A DNA stretch of 56,970 nucleotides from JAHFKM01 sp035655455 (GCA_035655455.1 DASRUL010000005.1:1-56970); one strand, 5' to 3'; counted from the first letter of the stretch, positions 16,366 to 26,297 are shown. Program-made: numbers and translations. Notes: generated by a model from the letters alone, not told the origin.

Positions 16366-18338
16366 TTCAGCGTGATGTTCCTCGCGAACTTGTTTCCAGT
16401 CATTGCATTCAGAAACTTATCCGTATGCCTGCTAAACGTAAGCTTACACATCGCAGTATACACATACGCATTCTTCGTGCGAAAAGGCCTGAAGAGCCCG
16501 CCGTGAATTCTTCTCACCCTAAACCCTTCCTCATCAAGCACTGTCAAAATCTCAGGAACAGTGTATTCTTTATGCCAAAACCTGTAATATTTCTCACCCT
16601 CATTAATCTCTGCCTTGTCCTGCGTCTCAATAGCCTTCTCTCCTCTCTTCTGCTTGTACCAGACATTTCCCTTCTCGTTAAAATACACCAATGGGACAGA
16701 GACAATAAACCTCGTCTTTTCTGAACACAACGACCTCACCTTTCTCAAAAAAGCCCTTGGATCAACAAGATGCTCCATGATCTCAGTAGCGATTATATAA
16801 TGAGGATTCTTAAAACCTCCAAGATCCTCAGGCCTCAGTTTTTCCACATCCATCACCTTGAAAGAAATCCTATCCATGGCAGTTTTTCTAGAAAGCTCAG
16901 TCGCCAACTGAATTTGTTTTTGAGAAATATCCACACCAAGAATCCTCGCGTTCGGAACCTTTCTCAACACATAAAAATCATACAAGCCAATCCCGCACCC
17001 AAGATCAAGAATCACCGTTTCTTCTTCTTTTTGCTTCACCATCCCCGCAGCAATCTCCATCCTCACCCTAAAAGAATTATCCTGAGGAATCAGATCCTCA
17101 TCAAGACGGTCAGCACGCTCGTTCTCCCAAGCTTCCCCATAGAAGGCCACTAACTCCTCTTTGGTTGGCATCGCCTCTTGATAAGCCTGCTCCACCTGCT
17201 TCGCAATACGCTCAGGCTCATGCTCAACAACAATCGTCTTCGCCTTTCTCACCATCTTTTTTGCGACAGAAGGGTTTTTTATTAAGCTTGCTATTTTCTC
17301 ACACCATTCTTCCTCGCTCTCAGGATCATCAACAGGGAGATATGTCTTGTCAGGAAGGTCCACTATTCCACCCCTTCTTGACGCAATAAGCGGCTTTCCC
17401 AACCAGCCAGCCTCCAAAATAATCCCGGAGAAAGGCTCCTCCCACAACGACGGAAGCAGGATCATATCTGCAACCGCAAATAGTCTCAACGTCTTCGCAT
17501 GGTCGAGCTTTCCGGTAAATACTGCTGCGCCACCACTTGCTTCTTCCAAGCTCTTCCTCAACGCCCCATCGCCAACAACGAGCGCACTGAGATCCTTGAA
17601 TTCTTTCATCAGCTTAGGAAGGATTGGAACAACAACTTGAAACCCCTTATTCATTTCTAAGTTTCCGCACAGCATGATCACTTTCTTCTTCAACCCATAC
17701 TCTTCTTTTAATTTTTTACGCTCATCTTTTAAAAGATTTATTTTTATCGCTTCTCTCGGCGGATGAATTATGCGGATATTCCCACAAATTCCAAACCCCT
17801 CAAGCTTGTTTTTCACAGCAAGAGAATTCACGATCTTTACATCCGCCTCTTTCAGCATCTTTCTTATTCTCTTCAAATGCAACATCTTGTACCAATCCAG
17901 AGGAATCCTAAGGGGTGAGGCGCTACACTTCAACATACAAGACCACTCACATCCCTTGCATAATGTCAGGTCAGTCTTCAGGCATGTGCTCTTCGGACAA
18001 GCAAACCAATAATCCCTATAATGATTTACAACCCTTACTTTCTCTCTCTTTCCAGCAAGAATCGCAGGCGCAGCAGTCATCCGATCATGCGTGTGAATAA
18101 TTTCAATTCGCTCTTTTTCTACAATCTTTCTGAAGCAGGATAAGAGAATTCTTTGCTGAAGAAAATAAGGGAGCCTTCTCACCTTTGGAAGAGGATACGT
18201 CTTGAAACCCTCATATATCCCCGTTGACGCGATAACAACCTTGTGCCCTCTCTTCTTCAGCGCCCTTCCAAGATGAAGCATACTAATTTCCCCACCGCCA
18301 TATCCAAGCGGGAAGTACGCAGCAAAGAGGATGTTCAT
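16350..18338 (-). CDS. GT4 glycosyltransferase fused to SAM methyltransferase
   Basis: The 662-residue protein has two enzymes in one chain. Residues 1-385 are a GT4 domain (GYGGGEISMLHLGRALKKRG, HTHDRMTAAPAIL, LPSLWEEPFSGIILEAGWLG with the E-x7-E motif). Residues 390-640 are a class I methyltransferase (ILDLGCGIGLYDFYVL, GVDISQKQIQLA, IATEIMEHLVD). A cysteine-rich loop (CPKSTCLKTDLTLCKGCEW) interrupts the GT4 acceptor domain and could bind a metal. Fusion suggests that a sugar is added and then methylated in one step, perhaps as a chain cap. The ATG at 18338 overlaps the preceding gene by 4 bases. Confidence 0.85.
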   Translation of the reverse strand: MNILFAAYFPLGYGGGEISMLHLGRALKKRGHKVVIASTGIYEGFKTYPLPKVRRLPYFLQQRILLSCFRKIVEKERIEIIHTHDRMTAAPAILAGKREKVRVVNHYRDYWFACPKSTCLKTDLTLCKGCEWSCMLKCSASPLRIPLDWYKMLHLKRIRKMLKEADVKIVNSLAVKNKLEGFGICGNIRIIHPPREAIKINLLKDERKKLKEEYGLKKKVIMLCGNLEMNKGFQVVVPILPKLMKEFKDLSALVVGDGALRKSLEEASGGAAVFTGKLDHAKTLRLFAVADMILLPSLWEEPFSGIILEAGWLGKPLIASRRGGIVDLPDKTYLPVDDPESEEEWCEKIASLIKNPSVAKKMVRKAKTIVVEHEPERIAKQVEQAYQEAMPTKEELVAFYGEAWENERADRLDEDLIPQDNSFRVRMEIAAGMVKQKEEETVILDLGCGIGLYDFYVLRKVPNARILGVDISQKQIQLATELSRKTAMDRISFKVMDVEKLRPEDLGGFKNPHYIIATEIMEHLVDPRAFLRKVRSLCSEKTRFIVSVPLVYFNEKGNVWYKQKRGEKAIETQDKAEINEGEKYYRFWHKEYTVPEILTVLDEEGFRVRRIHGGLFRPFRTKNAYVYTAMCKLTFSRHTDKFLNAMTGNKFARNITLKCSLK

Positions 18339-19030
18339 AGTTTTGTCGCCTTCACCAGCATCCCCGCGCTCAACTCAGGAAAGTTATATCCAATCTTGAT
18401 CAGGAAACGAAACAGGGCCCTGCACACTATGATATTCGCAACGTGCTCCGCTCTTGGAATGGGAAGAGGCAAATAATACCCAACAACCTTAATGTTTTTC
18501 AAGTAAGGAGACAACAAGCGTTTCATTTCTCTTACGCTGTACTCATAATAATGCTTGTCAACAATCTTATGACCAAAAATTCTTCCTCTCAACTCTCTCC
18601 TGTTCGGCGTTGTTAAGTAGAAAGATCCTCCGACCTTCAACACACGAGCCATCTCTTTTATTCCCTTTGCGGCGATCTCTCTCGGAATGTGCTCAATCAC
18701 ATCAAAACACGCCACCTTGTCAAAGCTCTCGTCCTTAAATTTTAGCTGTGTCATATCCCTGGCCTTAAAAATCGCGTTCTTAATCTTTAGTTTTTCAAAA
18801 ATCAACCTCCCAAACTTCAAAGGATACTCTTGGTGGTCGACACCTATTACTTTTTTTGCCCGAGAAGCGATCAAAGAAGTTAGTCTGCCATCACCGCACC
18901 CCACATCCAAGACCACATCGTTCTTTTTAAACTCAGGCAAGATCAGCCTCACAGGCCTTTCGTATACTTCCTTGTAAAAGCCATCCCAACCCCAATGGTA
19001 CGGGATCAAATATTCATTAATCTTCTCCAT
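18335..19030 (-). CDS. SAM-dependent methyltransferase (class I)
   Basis: The 231-residue protein has VLDVGCGDGRLTSLI as motif I, DKVACFDVIEHIPRE and MARVLKVGGSFYLTTPNRRE. This is the UbiE/type 11 layout common in glycan loci. ATG 19030 is preferred over a TTG 3 bases upstream; TATTTAAA is centred 25.5 bases before it and shared with the GT4 gene at 19081. It overlaps the fused GT4-methyltransferase gene by 4 bases, forming the head of a three-gene operon (19030 to 15703). Confidence 0.85.
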   Translation of the reverse strand: MEKINEYLIPYHWGWDGFYKEVYERPVRLILPEFKKNDVVLDVGCGDGRLTSLIASRAKKVIGVDHQEYPLKFGRLIFEKLKIKNAIFKARDMTQLKFKDESFDKVACFDVIEHIPREIAAKGIKEMARVLKVGGSFYLTTPNRRELRGRIFGHKIVDKHYYEYSVREMKRLLSPYLKNIKVVGYYLPLPIPRAEHVANIIVCRALFRFLIKIGYNFPELSAGMLVKATKL

Positions 19031-19051
19031 CAACGGCTCACCGAAGTAAGT

Positions 19052-19059
19052 TATTTAAA
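19052..19059. promoter_or_regulatory. Shared bidirectional TATA box (TATTTAAA)
   Basis: The box is centred exactly midway between the minus-strand ATG at 19030 and the plus-strand ATG at 19081, 25.5 bases from each. No second TATA-like element lies between the two start codons. Confidence 0.7.
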
Positions 19060-19080
19060 GTTATTGCCACCCAACCACCT

Positions 19081-20202
19081 ATGAACATAGGATTTATCAC
19101 CACCTACTTTTATCCCGTCCTTGGAGGCGCAGAAGCTAACTGTTACTACCTCGCCAAAGAGCTCGCGAAAAGGCACGAGGTTCACGTCTTCACCTCAACC
19201 CAGGGCAACCTTCCAGAAGAAGAAACTATTCATCAGATTCATATCCACAGGTCTAAAGAGCTCATTAGGGTCGGATATTATGGGGCGTTCTACCCTTCCT
19301 TGCTCAAAAAAATTCTTTCTTATGAACTTGATATCCTTCACGTCCAATCTTTTGGATTTTTATGGCATGATCTTTGCGTTCTTCTTAAAAAAGCAGCTTC
19401 TTCCCACACAAAACTTGTTATCACCGCCCACGGACCCTTCATGGCGCTAGCCTCTTATCCTCTTTGGAAACGAGCAGTCGGAAGCGTCGTCAAGATTTTG
19501 GAATACCTTCCCAATAGTTTTTATGATCTTGTCATCCAAGTCAACCCCTCTCAGAGGCAATGGCTTCTCCGCTACGGGTTTAGAACGTCAAAGATCCGGT
19601 TTCTTCCCAATGGCGTTCCAGTATCGGCACTTAAAAGACACCCAACGATGAAAGACCTCGCAGGAAGATTTATTATCTCCTATATTGGAAGGGTCCAACG
19701 CTACAAGGGCCTCAACCAGGTCATCCATATCCTCCCAGACCTCATCAGAAAAAACAAAAAAATCCTCTTCGTCATCGCAGGACACCCTGAAGACATGCAC
19801 CATCTGGTGAACCTCTCACGAAGCCTCAGTGTTGGAAACAACGTTCTCTTCCTCGGAACAATCACAGAAGAAGACAAATACTCATTACTCGCAACAACCA
19901 ACGTCTTTGTCTTTCCAAGCAAGTGGGAAGCCTTCGGTATCTCCATGCTTGAAGCAATGAGTCAAGGATGTCCAGTCATCTCAACAAGAACAGAAGGAGG
20001 AGCCTATCTTATCGAAGAAGGAACAAACGGCTTCCTCTTTGATTATGGAAACACCCAAGAACTCAAAGAAAAAATCCTTCTTCTCATGAACAATAAAAAA
20101 CTCGCCACCACCATCTCAAAAAACAACGCCAAGAAGGCCAAAACCTACACCTGGGAAAAAATCAGCCAAGACCTCGAACAGCTTTACCTGAGGATACGAT
20201 GA
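19081..20202 (+). CDS. GT4-family glycosyltransferase
   Basis: The 373-residue GT-B enzyme has YFYPVLGGAEANCYYLAKEL (glycine-rich loop), ISYIGRVQRYKGLNQVI and FPSKWEAFGISMLEAMSQG with the E-x7-E pair. This is the classical GT4 arrangement. It is the first gene of a four-gene operon in which each start overlaps the previous stop by 4 bases. It is a close relative of the next gene in organisation (same length, similar blocks), suggesting a tandem duplication with divergence to different sugars. It is leaderless from the shared TATA box. Confidence 0.9.
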   Translation: MNIGFITTYFYPVLGGAEANCYYLAKELAKRHEVHVFTSTQGNLPEEETIHQIHIHRSKELIRVGYYGAFYPSLLKKILSYELDILHVQSFGFLWHDLCVLLKKAASSHTKLVITAHGPFMALASYPLWKRAVGSVVKILEYLPNSFYDLVIQVNPSQRQWLLRYGFRTSKIRFLPNGVPVSALKRHPTMKDLAGRFIISYIGRVQRYKGLNQVIHILPDLIRKNKKILFVIAGHPEDMHHLVNLSRSLSVGNNVLFLGTITEEDKYSLLATTNVFVFPSKWEAFGISMLEAMSQGCPVISTRTEGGAYLIEEGTNGFLFDYGNTQELKEKILLLMNNKKLATTISKNNAKKAKTYTWEKISQDLEQLYLRIR

Positions 20203-21320
20203 AAATCTTATTCATCAGCCCCTACTACGAGCCAGTACGGGGAGGTATGGAAACCCACGTCGCTTCCTTGGCTAAAGAACTCGTAAAACGAGGACACGAC
20301 GTTCACGTCTTCACCTCAGACCTCTCACGGGAGGGAAGAATCAGCCAGAAACAAGAAACCATTGAAGGCGTTCACGTCAAGAGATTCACCACGTGGTTTA
20401 AACTCGGACAATTCGCCTCTTTCTTTCCAGGAATTTTTTTCGCCATACGAAAACTCAACCCAGATATCATTCATGTTCATAATTTCAGGCACCCCAGCAA
20501 TCTCGCTCCTTTTTTTACAAAAAGGCCTTGTTTCCTTACCTTTCACTGGCCCCAATACCCTAGAGGGCTCAGGACACCTGTCATGGATTTTTTCTCCAAG
20601 CTCTTTGACAAGACCCTCGCACGACCCCTGCTCGAAAAATACAAAAAAGTCTGCGCAGTAACCATTTCAGAAGTTCCTTTCATCCAAGCTTTCAACGTAC
20701 CACAAGAGAAGATTCTTCTTACTCCTAACGCCATCCCAAAAGCATATCTCATACCCCAAGAGCGAAGAAGCTTCAGAGTCAAACACCACCTCAAAGAAAA
20801 AGACTTTGTTGTTCTAAGCTTATCCAGAATCCACAAGAGCAAAGGCTTCGACCTTGTTGTTCAGTTAGCAGCACGCTATCCCCAGATAAAATTCGTCATC
20901 GCTGGAAGGGATGAAGGCCACAAACATCATCTTGAAGATTTAGCGAAGGCCCTTAACACAAAGAACGTTTTCTTTATTGGAGAACTCACAGACGAAGACA
21001 AAATCAAAGCGTACGCGTCATGCGATGTTTTTCTTCATCCCAGCCACTTCGAAGCATTCGGCATCGTCGCCCTCGAAGCAATGAGCCAAGCAAAACCAGT
21101 CATCACCTCGAACAGCGGCGGGTTGCCCTGGGTTGTCGGAGACGCAGGCCTCACTTTCAAAGATAATAATCTTCATGACCTCGAAGACAAATTCAAAAGA
21201 ATCCTCTATAGCCCATCCCTGAGAAAAGAATTAGGAAAAAAAGCGTATCGACGCGCAACAACACTCACCTGGAACAACGTAGCAGAACATCTAGAAAAAG
21301 CGTACAAGGGGATCCTATGA
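20199..21320 (+). CDS. GT4-family glycosyltransferase
   Basis: The 373-residue enzyme has PYYEPVRGGMETHVASLAKE, VLSLSRIHKSKGFDLVVQLA and HPSHFEAFGIVALEAMSQA. It matches the preceding gene in block order and length, so a tandem duplication is likely. The ATG overlaps the previous stop (ATGA), implying translational coupling. These cytosolic enzymes add successive residues to a lipid-linked acceptor. The donor sugar cannot be inferred. Confidence 0.9.
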   Translation: MKILFISPYYEPVRGGMETHVASLAKELVKRGHDVHVFTSDLSREGRISQKQETIEGVHVKRFTTWFKLGQFASFFPGIFFAIRKLNPDIIHVHNFRHPSNLAPFFTKRPCFLTFHWPQYPRGLRTPVMDFFSKLFDKTLARPLLEKYKKVCAVTISEVPFIQAFNVPQEKILLTPNAIPKAYLIPQERRSFRVKHHLKEKDFVVLSLSRIHKSKGFDLVVQLAARYPQIKFVIAGRDEGHKHHLEDLAKALNTKNVFFIGELTDEDKIKAYASCDVFLHPSHFEAFGIVALEAMSQAKPVITSNSGGLPWVVGDAGLTFKDNNLHDLEDKFKRILYSPSLRKELGKKAYRRATTLTWNNVAEHLEKAYKGIL

Positions 21321-22189
21321 TAAGCATTATTATCACTACCTACAAAGAACTTAGCACCATCAAAAAAGCACTTACCTCTTTTTTAGAAACACCTCCAGAA
21401 GAACCATACGAGATCCTTGTTGTCTCTCCAGACCTAGAGACAAAAGAAGCAATCAGCGACCTTCTTGAAAAGCATCCAACCATCAGCCACCTCCAAGATC
21501 AAGGACAAGGAAAACCAGCAGCACTCAACCTTGCCCTAGCCAATGTCCAAGGAGAGATCGTGGTCTTAACAGACGGCGACGTTATCACAGAACTCGGGGC
21601 GCTTGATGACCTTCTCAAACCTTTCGAAGATCCTCTAGTTGGCCTTGTCACAGGAAGACCACTCAGCCTCGAATCAGAAGACACCATGCTTGGCTACTGG
21701 TCCTCCATCCTCACGGACATCGCACATAAGACAAGAGAACGCTCCTCTTTTGTTGTGGCATCAGGATACCTTTACGCTTTCAGAAAAGGCCTTATCACCC
21801 CTCTTCCTGAGGACGCTCTCTCAGAAGACGCGGTGATCTCTTCTCTTGTTTTCGAACAAGGGTACAAAACAGTTTATGCGCGAGAAGCACGCGTCTACGT
21901 GAGATACCCAAAAACACTCAAAGACTGGATCAAACAAAAAAAACGAAGCGCTGGAGGATACACCCAACTCAATCAGTACGTTCAGGGCAAAGAACGCATG
22001 CGCTCCTTTACCAAAGAAGCATCAGGAGTCTACAAACTCCTTCCTTACTGCACTACTTTAAAAAAGGCACTTTGGATTTTTTGCCTCATCTTCACAAGAC
22101 TTTACCTCTGGATCCTTATCCTTTTCGATGTTAAACTCAAAAGAAAATCTTTTAAACAACTCTGGGTGAGAGTGGAAAGCACGAAATGA
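21317..22189 (+). CDS. GT2-family glycosyltransferase
   Basis: The 290-residue GT-A enzyme has ISIIITTYKELSTIKKAL at the N-terminus, VLTDGDVI (the DxD metal-binding motif read as DGD) and SEDAVISSLVFEQGYK near the acceptor site. A hydrophobic C-terminal helix (about 246-268) could tie it to the membrane. ATG overlaps the preceding stop by 4 bases. In this operon it would add a sugar to the growing chain or charge a polyprenyl phosphate for the GT-C enzyme that follows. Confidence 0.85.
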   Translation: MISIIITTYKELSTIKKALTSFLETPPEEPYEILVVSPDLETKEAISDLLEKHPTISHLQDQGQGKPAALNLALANVQGEIVVLTDGDVITELGALDDLLKPFEDPLVGLVTGRPLSLESEDTMLGYWSSILTDIAHKTRERSSFVVASGYLYAFRKGLITPLPEDALSEDAVISSLVFEQGYKTVYAREARVYVRYPKTLKDWIKQKKRSAGGYTQLNQYVQGKERMRSFTKEASGVYKLLPYCTTLKKALWIFCLIFTRLYLWILILFDVKLKRKSFKQLWVRVESTK

Positions 22190-23655
22190 CAGAGCAATCC
22201 CAAGGAGCGTGGTTTCACCACTATCAAAATAAAATCCTTCTTCTTCTTTTAGCAATAGCCTTCGCATTCAGGCTCTATTATTTGGATTTTAACAGCGCAG
22301 TATGGTGGGATGAGGCAGACTACTTAGCCTCCGCGAAGCACTGGTTCTTTGATCTTTCTTACACCTACAACCCTCAGCGCGGTATTCTCTTTCCGCTTCT
22401 CATCGGCATGCTTTTTAAGCTCGGATTAAGTGAACTTGCAGCCAAATTCGTTGTCGTCCTCCTTCCCTCCTTAGGCATTGTCCTCTTAACTTATCTTCTC
22501 GGAAAAGAAATGTACTCAAAAAATGTTGGCCTTATCAGCGCAGCACTTATGAGCACCTTCTGGGTTTCACTTTTCTGGACATCACGCTTCAGCAACGACT
22601 TCTTAGCATTATTCTTTCAACTCTGTGCGATCCTCTGCTTCTGGAAAGGCGTTGTTAAAAAACAATCAAAATATTACACCTGGTCATTTGGATTTTTTCT
22701 CGCACTCGGATTCCTCACAAGAGCACAATCACTCTTAGCAGGGTTAGGCTTGCTCCTCTTCTTACTTCTTACCCAACGCCTTCGTTTTTTAAAAAACAAG
22801 GATTTGTGGATCGCAACGGCACTCTTTTTTTTAACACTCACTCCCTACCTGCTTTGGCTCAACTCAGCTTTCGGAACACCACTCGCCTTTTCCACAGGAT
22901 ACTCCTCACAAATTCAATCAGCAGCACCCTTTGGATGGTACGTTCTCAATTTTGTTTTCCAATTCCCAGGGCCATTTATTTTTGTCGCTTTTCTTTTAGG
23001 GTTATTCCCTCTTTGGAAAACATTTCTCGGATTAGACTTGATCCTGAAAAACCAAGCCTCAGAAGAAAACCTCGCGAATGTTTTCTGGATTCTTGTGGGC
23101 ATTCTTACCTTAGCATTCTTTGTTTTCTGGCTTCGAGGCGCAGAAGACCGATGGGTTATTCTTCTTTCAGTACCTGTCTTTATTTTTTCAGCAAAGGGAG
23201 CCTTACTCGCTTACGAAATCTTTCTTAAAAAAACAAACCAAAAATTCGCCACTTTCATCTTACTCCTCTTAGTCTTAGGAGGAATGTACGCCCAATATTC
23301 TCTTGCAACGCCACTCCTCAACGAGAAAAAAGACACCTACCTCCAAGTCAAGGAAGCCGCACTTTGGATGAAAACAATCTCCAACCCTCAAGACATTCTC
23401 TACTCAGCCTCAGGACCACAAACCAGTTATTATTCAGATCGAGAAGTGAAAGGGTATCCAACAACTGAAGAGGAATTCTTAACAAACACTCAGGAGAGAA
23501 AACCGAGATACATGTCCTTGTCAGCCTTTGAACGCCACCCAGAATGGGTATATTCTTTTCCAGAACGACACCAAGACCTGGTTCATCCCGTCAACGCATG
23601 GTATGCCGACCAAGAACAAAAACAACCCCTTCTTGTCGTGCTTGAGTTCAAATAA
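22186..23655 (+). CDS. Polytopic GT-C glycosyltransferase (PMT/ArnT-like, GT39/GT83)
   Basis: The 489-residue protein has about 12 hydrophobic segments and an early exoplasmic loop with AVWWDEADYLASAKHWFF, where the DE pair matches the catalytic Asp/Glu of PMT/ArnT enzymes. The soluble C-terminal part (about 390-489) includes SASGPQTSYYSDREVKGYP, seen in related archaeal proteins. These enzymes take sugars from polyprenyl-phosphate donors outside the membrane. It is the last gene of the operon; start and preceding stop overlap. The 3' end overlaps the convergent gene by 8 bases. Confidence 0.8.
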   Translation: MTEQSQGAWFHHYQNKILLLLLAIAFAFRLYYLDFNSAVWWDEADYLASAKHWFFDLSYTYNPQRGILFPLLIGMLFKLGLSELAAKFVVVLLPSLGIVLLTYLLGKEMYSKNVGLISAALMSTFWVSLFWTSRFSNDFLALFFQLCAILCFWKGVVKKQSKYYTWSFGFFLALGFLTRAQSLLAGLGLLLFLLLTQRLRFLKNKDLWIATALFFLTLTPYLLWLNSAFGTPLAFSTGYSSQIQSAAPFGWYVLNFVFQFPGPFIFVAFLLGLFPLWKTFLGLDLILKNQASEENLANVFWILVGILTLAFFVFWLRGAEDRWVILLSVPVFIFSAKGALLAYEIFLKKTNQKFATFILLLLVLGGMYAQYSLATPLLNEKKDTYLQVKEAALWMKTISNPQDILYSASGPQTSYYSDREVKGYPTTEEEFLTNTQERKPRYMSLSAFERHPEWVYSFPERHQDLVHPVNAWYADQEQKQPLLVVLEFK

Positions 23656-24823
23656 AGTTCTTCTTCACTTTCTCAATTTCCTCAACAAAAACTTTCATCT
23701 GAACTTCCTCTTTAAACCTCTCAACACTCTTCACAATCTCACTCTTTTTTCTTTCTTTCAAATCTTCCTTCAAGACTTGTTCAATCTTTTCAGCAAAATC
23801 GCCACAGTCGTACGGTTTCGCCAAATACCCGCTTATCCCCTCAATAACAGTCTCACTCGGACCAGCATTATCAGCCCAAGCAACTACTGGACAACCACAA
23901 GCCATCGCCTCAACAGGAACAAGCCCAAAATCCTCGTCAGGAGCAGGAAACACAAACACCTTAGCCTCATTATATAACGCAACAAGATCCTCATCAAGGA
24001 CATAGCCTAAAAACTTGATACGCTGCAGGCATCCAAGATGAATCGCCCTCTCACGCAACGCCTCCTCATACGCCTTTCCGATTCTCCCCGCGATGACAAG
24101 GTCAACATCTCCGTCGCGCAGTCTTGAAAGAGCCTCAACTAGCCACTCGTACTTCTTATCAGGAATCAGCCTTCCAGTACAAAAAATAAACTTCTTTAAG
24201 TTATATTTTTCTAAGACATACCCTGTTTCTTTCTTTTCCTTCATGCGGAATATTTTTGAGAGCGTCGGGTAGATGACCTGAGCGTCAATATTGTAAATTT
24301 TTTCAACCCCCCTCTTCGTGTAATAACTATTCACAAAGATTTTATCAGCAGCCCGCACAACTTTTTTATCAATACTTCTAAGAACAGGGCCGAACAAGAT
24401 CCCCGCAGCCATCGCCACCTTCCTTCCCGCATCAAACCCCCACTCCTTTCTCTTTCCCTTGAAGTACAAAAAGTTTGGAGGATGGTGCAAATACACCACA
24501 TAGGGAATCTTATGCCTCTCCTTCATCTCGTGGGCAAGCCGCGTACAAATAAAACTATGGCTTACGAACAATTCAGCTTCCTTTGACTCTTCAAGAACAT
24601 TCTTATTTAAAAACGTTGAAATAATCCTCATCGTAGGATTTTTCCACAACCAATTATGCTCCCCAACAGGAACATCCTTAAACAAATACAACAATCTTTG
24701 ATTCACTGTCGCAAATGACACCTTTACCTTATTCTTTTCGGCTAACCAACGCGCCTGCGTAGCCATCACCCGCTCAAGACCACCTTCTTCGAGCAAGAAA
24801 TCATACAACAAGGTAATATTCAT
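23648..24823 (-). CDS. GT4-family glycosyltransferase
   Basis: The 391-residue enzyme has YDFLLEEGGLERVMATQARW, SFICTRLAHEMKERH, FCTGRLIPDKKYEWLVEAL and FPAPDEDFGLVPVEAMACG, with the E-x7-E pair intact. ATG 24823 is chosen rather than an in-frame start 51 bases upstream because it overlaps the stop of the preceding methyltransferase as ATGA. It is last in a three-gene operon (26297 to 23648). Confidence 0.9.
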   Translation of the reverse strand: MNITLLYDFLLEEGGLERVMATQARWLAEKNKVKVSFATVNQRLLYLFKDVPVGEHNWLWKNPTMRIISTFLNKNVLEESKEAELFVSHSFICTRLAHEMKERHKIPYVVYLHHPPNFLYFKGKRKEWGFDAGRKVAMAAGILFGPVLRSIDKKVVRAADKIFVNSYYTKRGVEKIYNIDAQVIYPTLSKIFRMKEKKETGYVLEKYNLKKFIFCTGRLIPDKKYEWLVEALSRLRDGDVDLVIAGRIGKAYEEALRERAIHLGCLQRIKFLGYVLDEDLVALYNEAKVFVFPAPDEDFGLVPVEAMACGCPVVAWADNAGPSETVIEGISGYLAKPYDCGDFAEKIEQVLKEDLKERKKSEIVKSVERFKEEVQMKVFVEEIEKVKKNFI

Positions 24824-25347
24824 TTCACAACCTCCAACTCCGCAATCACCTCTGAACACGGAAACACCCAACAAAAAAACCGCTCGTATAACAATGGACT
24901 TAAATTCAACAACGGGTTAAAGAGCATATTCAAGAACTTCGCGCGCATCCTTGTAAAATTCAACATCCTTCTTTTAATTCTAAAACGAGGCGTCTTGTAA
25001 AATGTTTTGCTCGTAAAAAAATCAAACGTGAAATAAGAAAAAAGCCTCTTATGCGTCGGATCCCAATAGCTCACACCACAAGAAAAATGCGGAGCGCGAA
25101 TAATCACACGACCATTCCTCTTCGTTACCCTATGGATCTCTCTCATCACAGCCACAAGGTCGTCAACATGCTCCAGCACATGACTGCAATACACCTCATC
25201 AAACTCGCCATCCTTAAACGGGAATTTCTTATTCAAATTATGAATAACATCGATACCCTCCAAAGGCAGTTCGTCCACGTTCACCCATGTTACCGATCCA
25301 GAAGAGCGCCGCACATCCTGACCCGCACCGAGATTCAACTTTTTCAT
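24820..25347 (-). CDS. SAM-dependent methyltransferase (short class I)
   Basis: The 175-residue protein opens with LNLGAGQDVRRSSG as motif I and has CSHVLEHVDDLVAVMREIHR and RNGRVIIRAPHFSCGVSYWD. Its N-terminal domain is unusually short, as in the small glycan methyltransferases that start directly at motif I. Overlaps with both neighbours (4 bases each) indicate coupled translation. Confidence 0.85.
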   Translation of the reverse strand: MKKLNLGAGQDVRRSSGSVTWVNVDELPLEGIDVIHNLNKKFPFKDGEFDEVYCSHVLEHVDDLVAVMREIHRVTKRNGRVIIRAPHFSCGVSYWDPTHKRLFSYFTFDFFTSKTFYKTPRFRIKRRMLNFTRMRAKFLNMLFNPLLNLSPLLYERFFCWVFPCSEVIAELEVVK

Positions 25348-26297
25348 CGCCTTTCAGCCCTCAACAGCCAACCCTCCCTTGTTCCCCTTTCTTTCTTGAC
25401 AAGCCTGTTCCTCAAAGCTCCGTACAGCGTGAAAAGAATCCAAAGCCTCGTCGCAACCACAACCTTCAACCTCTTTTTCAACCATGACCTCGTCATCATG
25501 AACCACACCAACGGAAGATAAAAATTCGTCAATGTCACCTTTAAATTATACTTCTTAAAAAGCTGCTCCCTCGCAAGCGCAGTCCTCGTCTTCTGCTTTC
25601 CCAAATCCGCAAACGACTGATACGCATACGAAGCAACCATCCTTGGCTGCTCAGGATTGTTCAGCACGCGCAACAAAAACCCCCTTTCTAATATATCCAA
25701 CGGCCTCTCAAAATCATCAGCCAACGTCTCATTTGCTTTGTACAACTCTTTTCTAAATACGTTGCACAAAAAAGGAAAATTCTTACTGTTAGGATTCACA
25801 TACAAATCGTTATTCTTTCTCACCGTAAACCTCTCCTTCATAAACTCCAACCAAAAATAATTCCCGTATGCAGAAGCCAAGAACGCCCAGTCCCCCGCCT
25901 TCTTAAGCAAATCTTCATCGTACTCAACAGGATAAGACTCAACGATTCCTCCAAGCTTCGGATCATCAAACCAAGAAACAACCTCTTGTAAGGATTTCTG
26001 ATCCTGAACCCTGAACACCCAGTCCGCGTCATGAATAACAATGATCTCACCTTTCGCGCGAGGATAGAGCTTGTTAATAACCGCAGGCTTTCCCTTTCGC
26101 TCGTTCAATTCTAAATGACTAAACACTTTCGGATGAAGCCTTTCAAACTCCTCAACAATCTTCAACGTGCCATCCGTACATCCATCCAATCCTAGCAAAA
26201 CCTCATACTCTTTAAAAGGCAAGCTTGCAAGGTTTTCCAACGCATTTCTGATAATTCGCTCCTCATTATGCGCAGCCATCAAAAACGAAAGCTTCAT
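25344..26297 (-). CDS. GT2-family glycosyltransferase
   Basis: The 317-residue GT-A enzyme has LSFLMAAHNEERIIRNAL, IIVIHDADWVF (DxD-type metal motif) and a conserved TLADDFERPLDILERGF acceptor block. A hydrophobic C-terminal stretch may tether it to the membrane. ATG 26297 is preferred to an upstream in-frame start because CTTATAAATC stands just over 20 bases upstream. It is first in a three-gene operon with the methyltransferase and GT4 genes. Confidence 0.85.
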   Translation of the reverse strand: MKLSFLMAAHNEERIIRNALENLASLPFKEYEVLLGLDGCTDGTLKIVEEFERLHPKVFSHLELNERKGKPAVINKLYPRAKGEIIVIHDADWVFRVQDQKSLQEVVSWFDDPKLGGIVESYPVEYDEDLLKKAGDWAFLASAYGNYFWLEFMKERFTVRKNNDLYVNPNSKNFPFLCNVFRKELYKANETLADDFERPLDILERGFLLRVLNNPEQPRMVASYAYQSFADLGKQKTRTALAREQLFKKYNLKVTLTNFYLPLVWFMMTRSWLKKRLKVVVATRLWILFTLYGALRNRLVKKERGTREGWLLRAERR

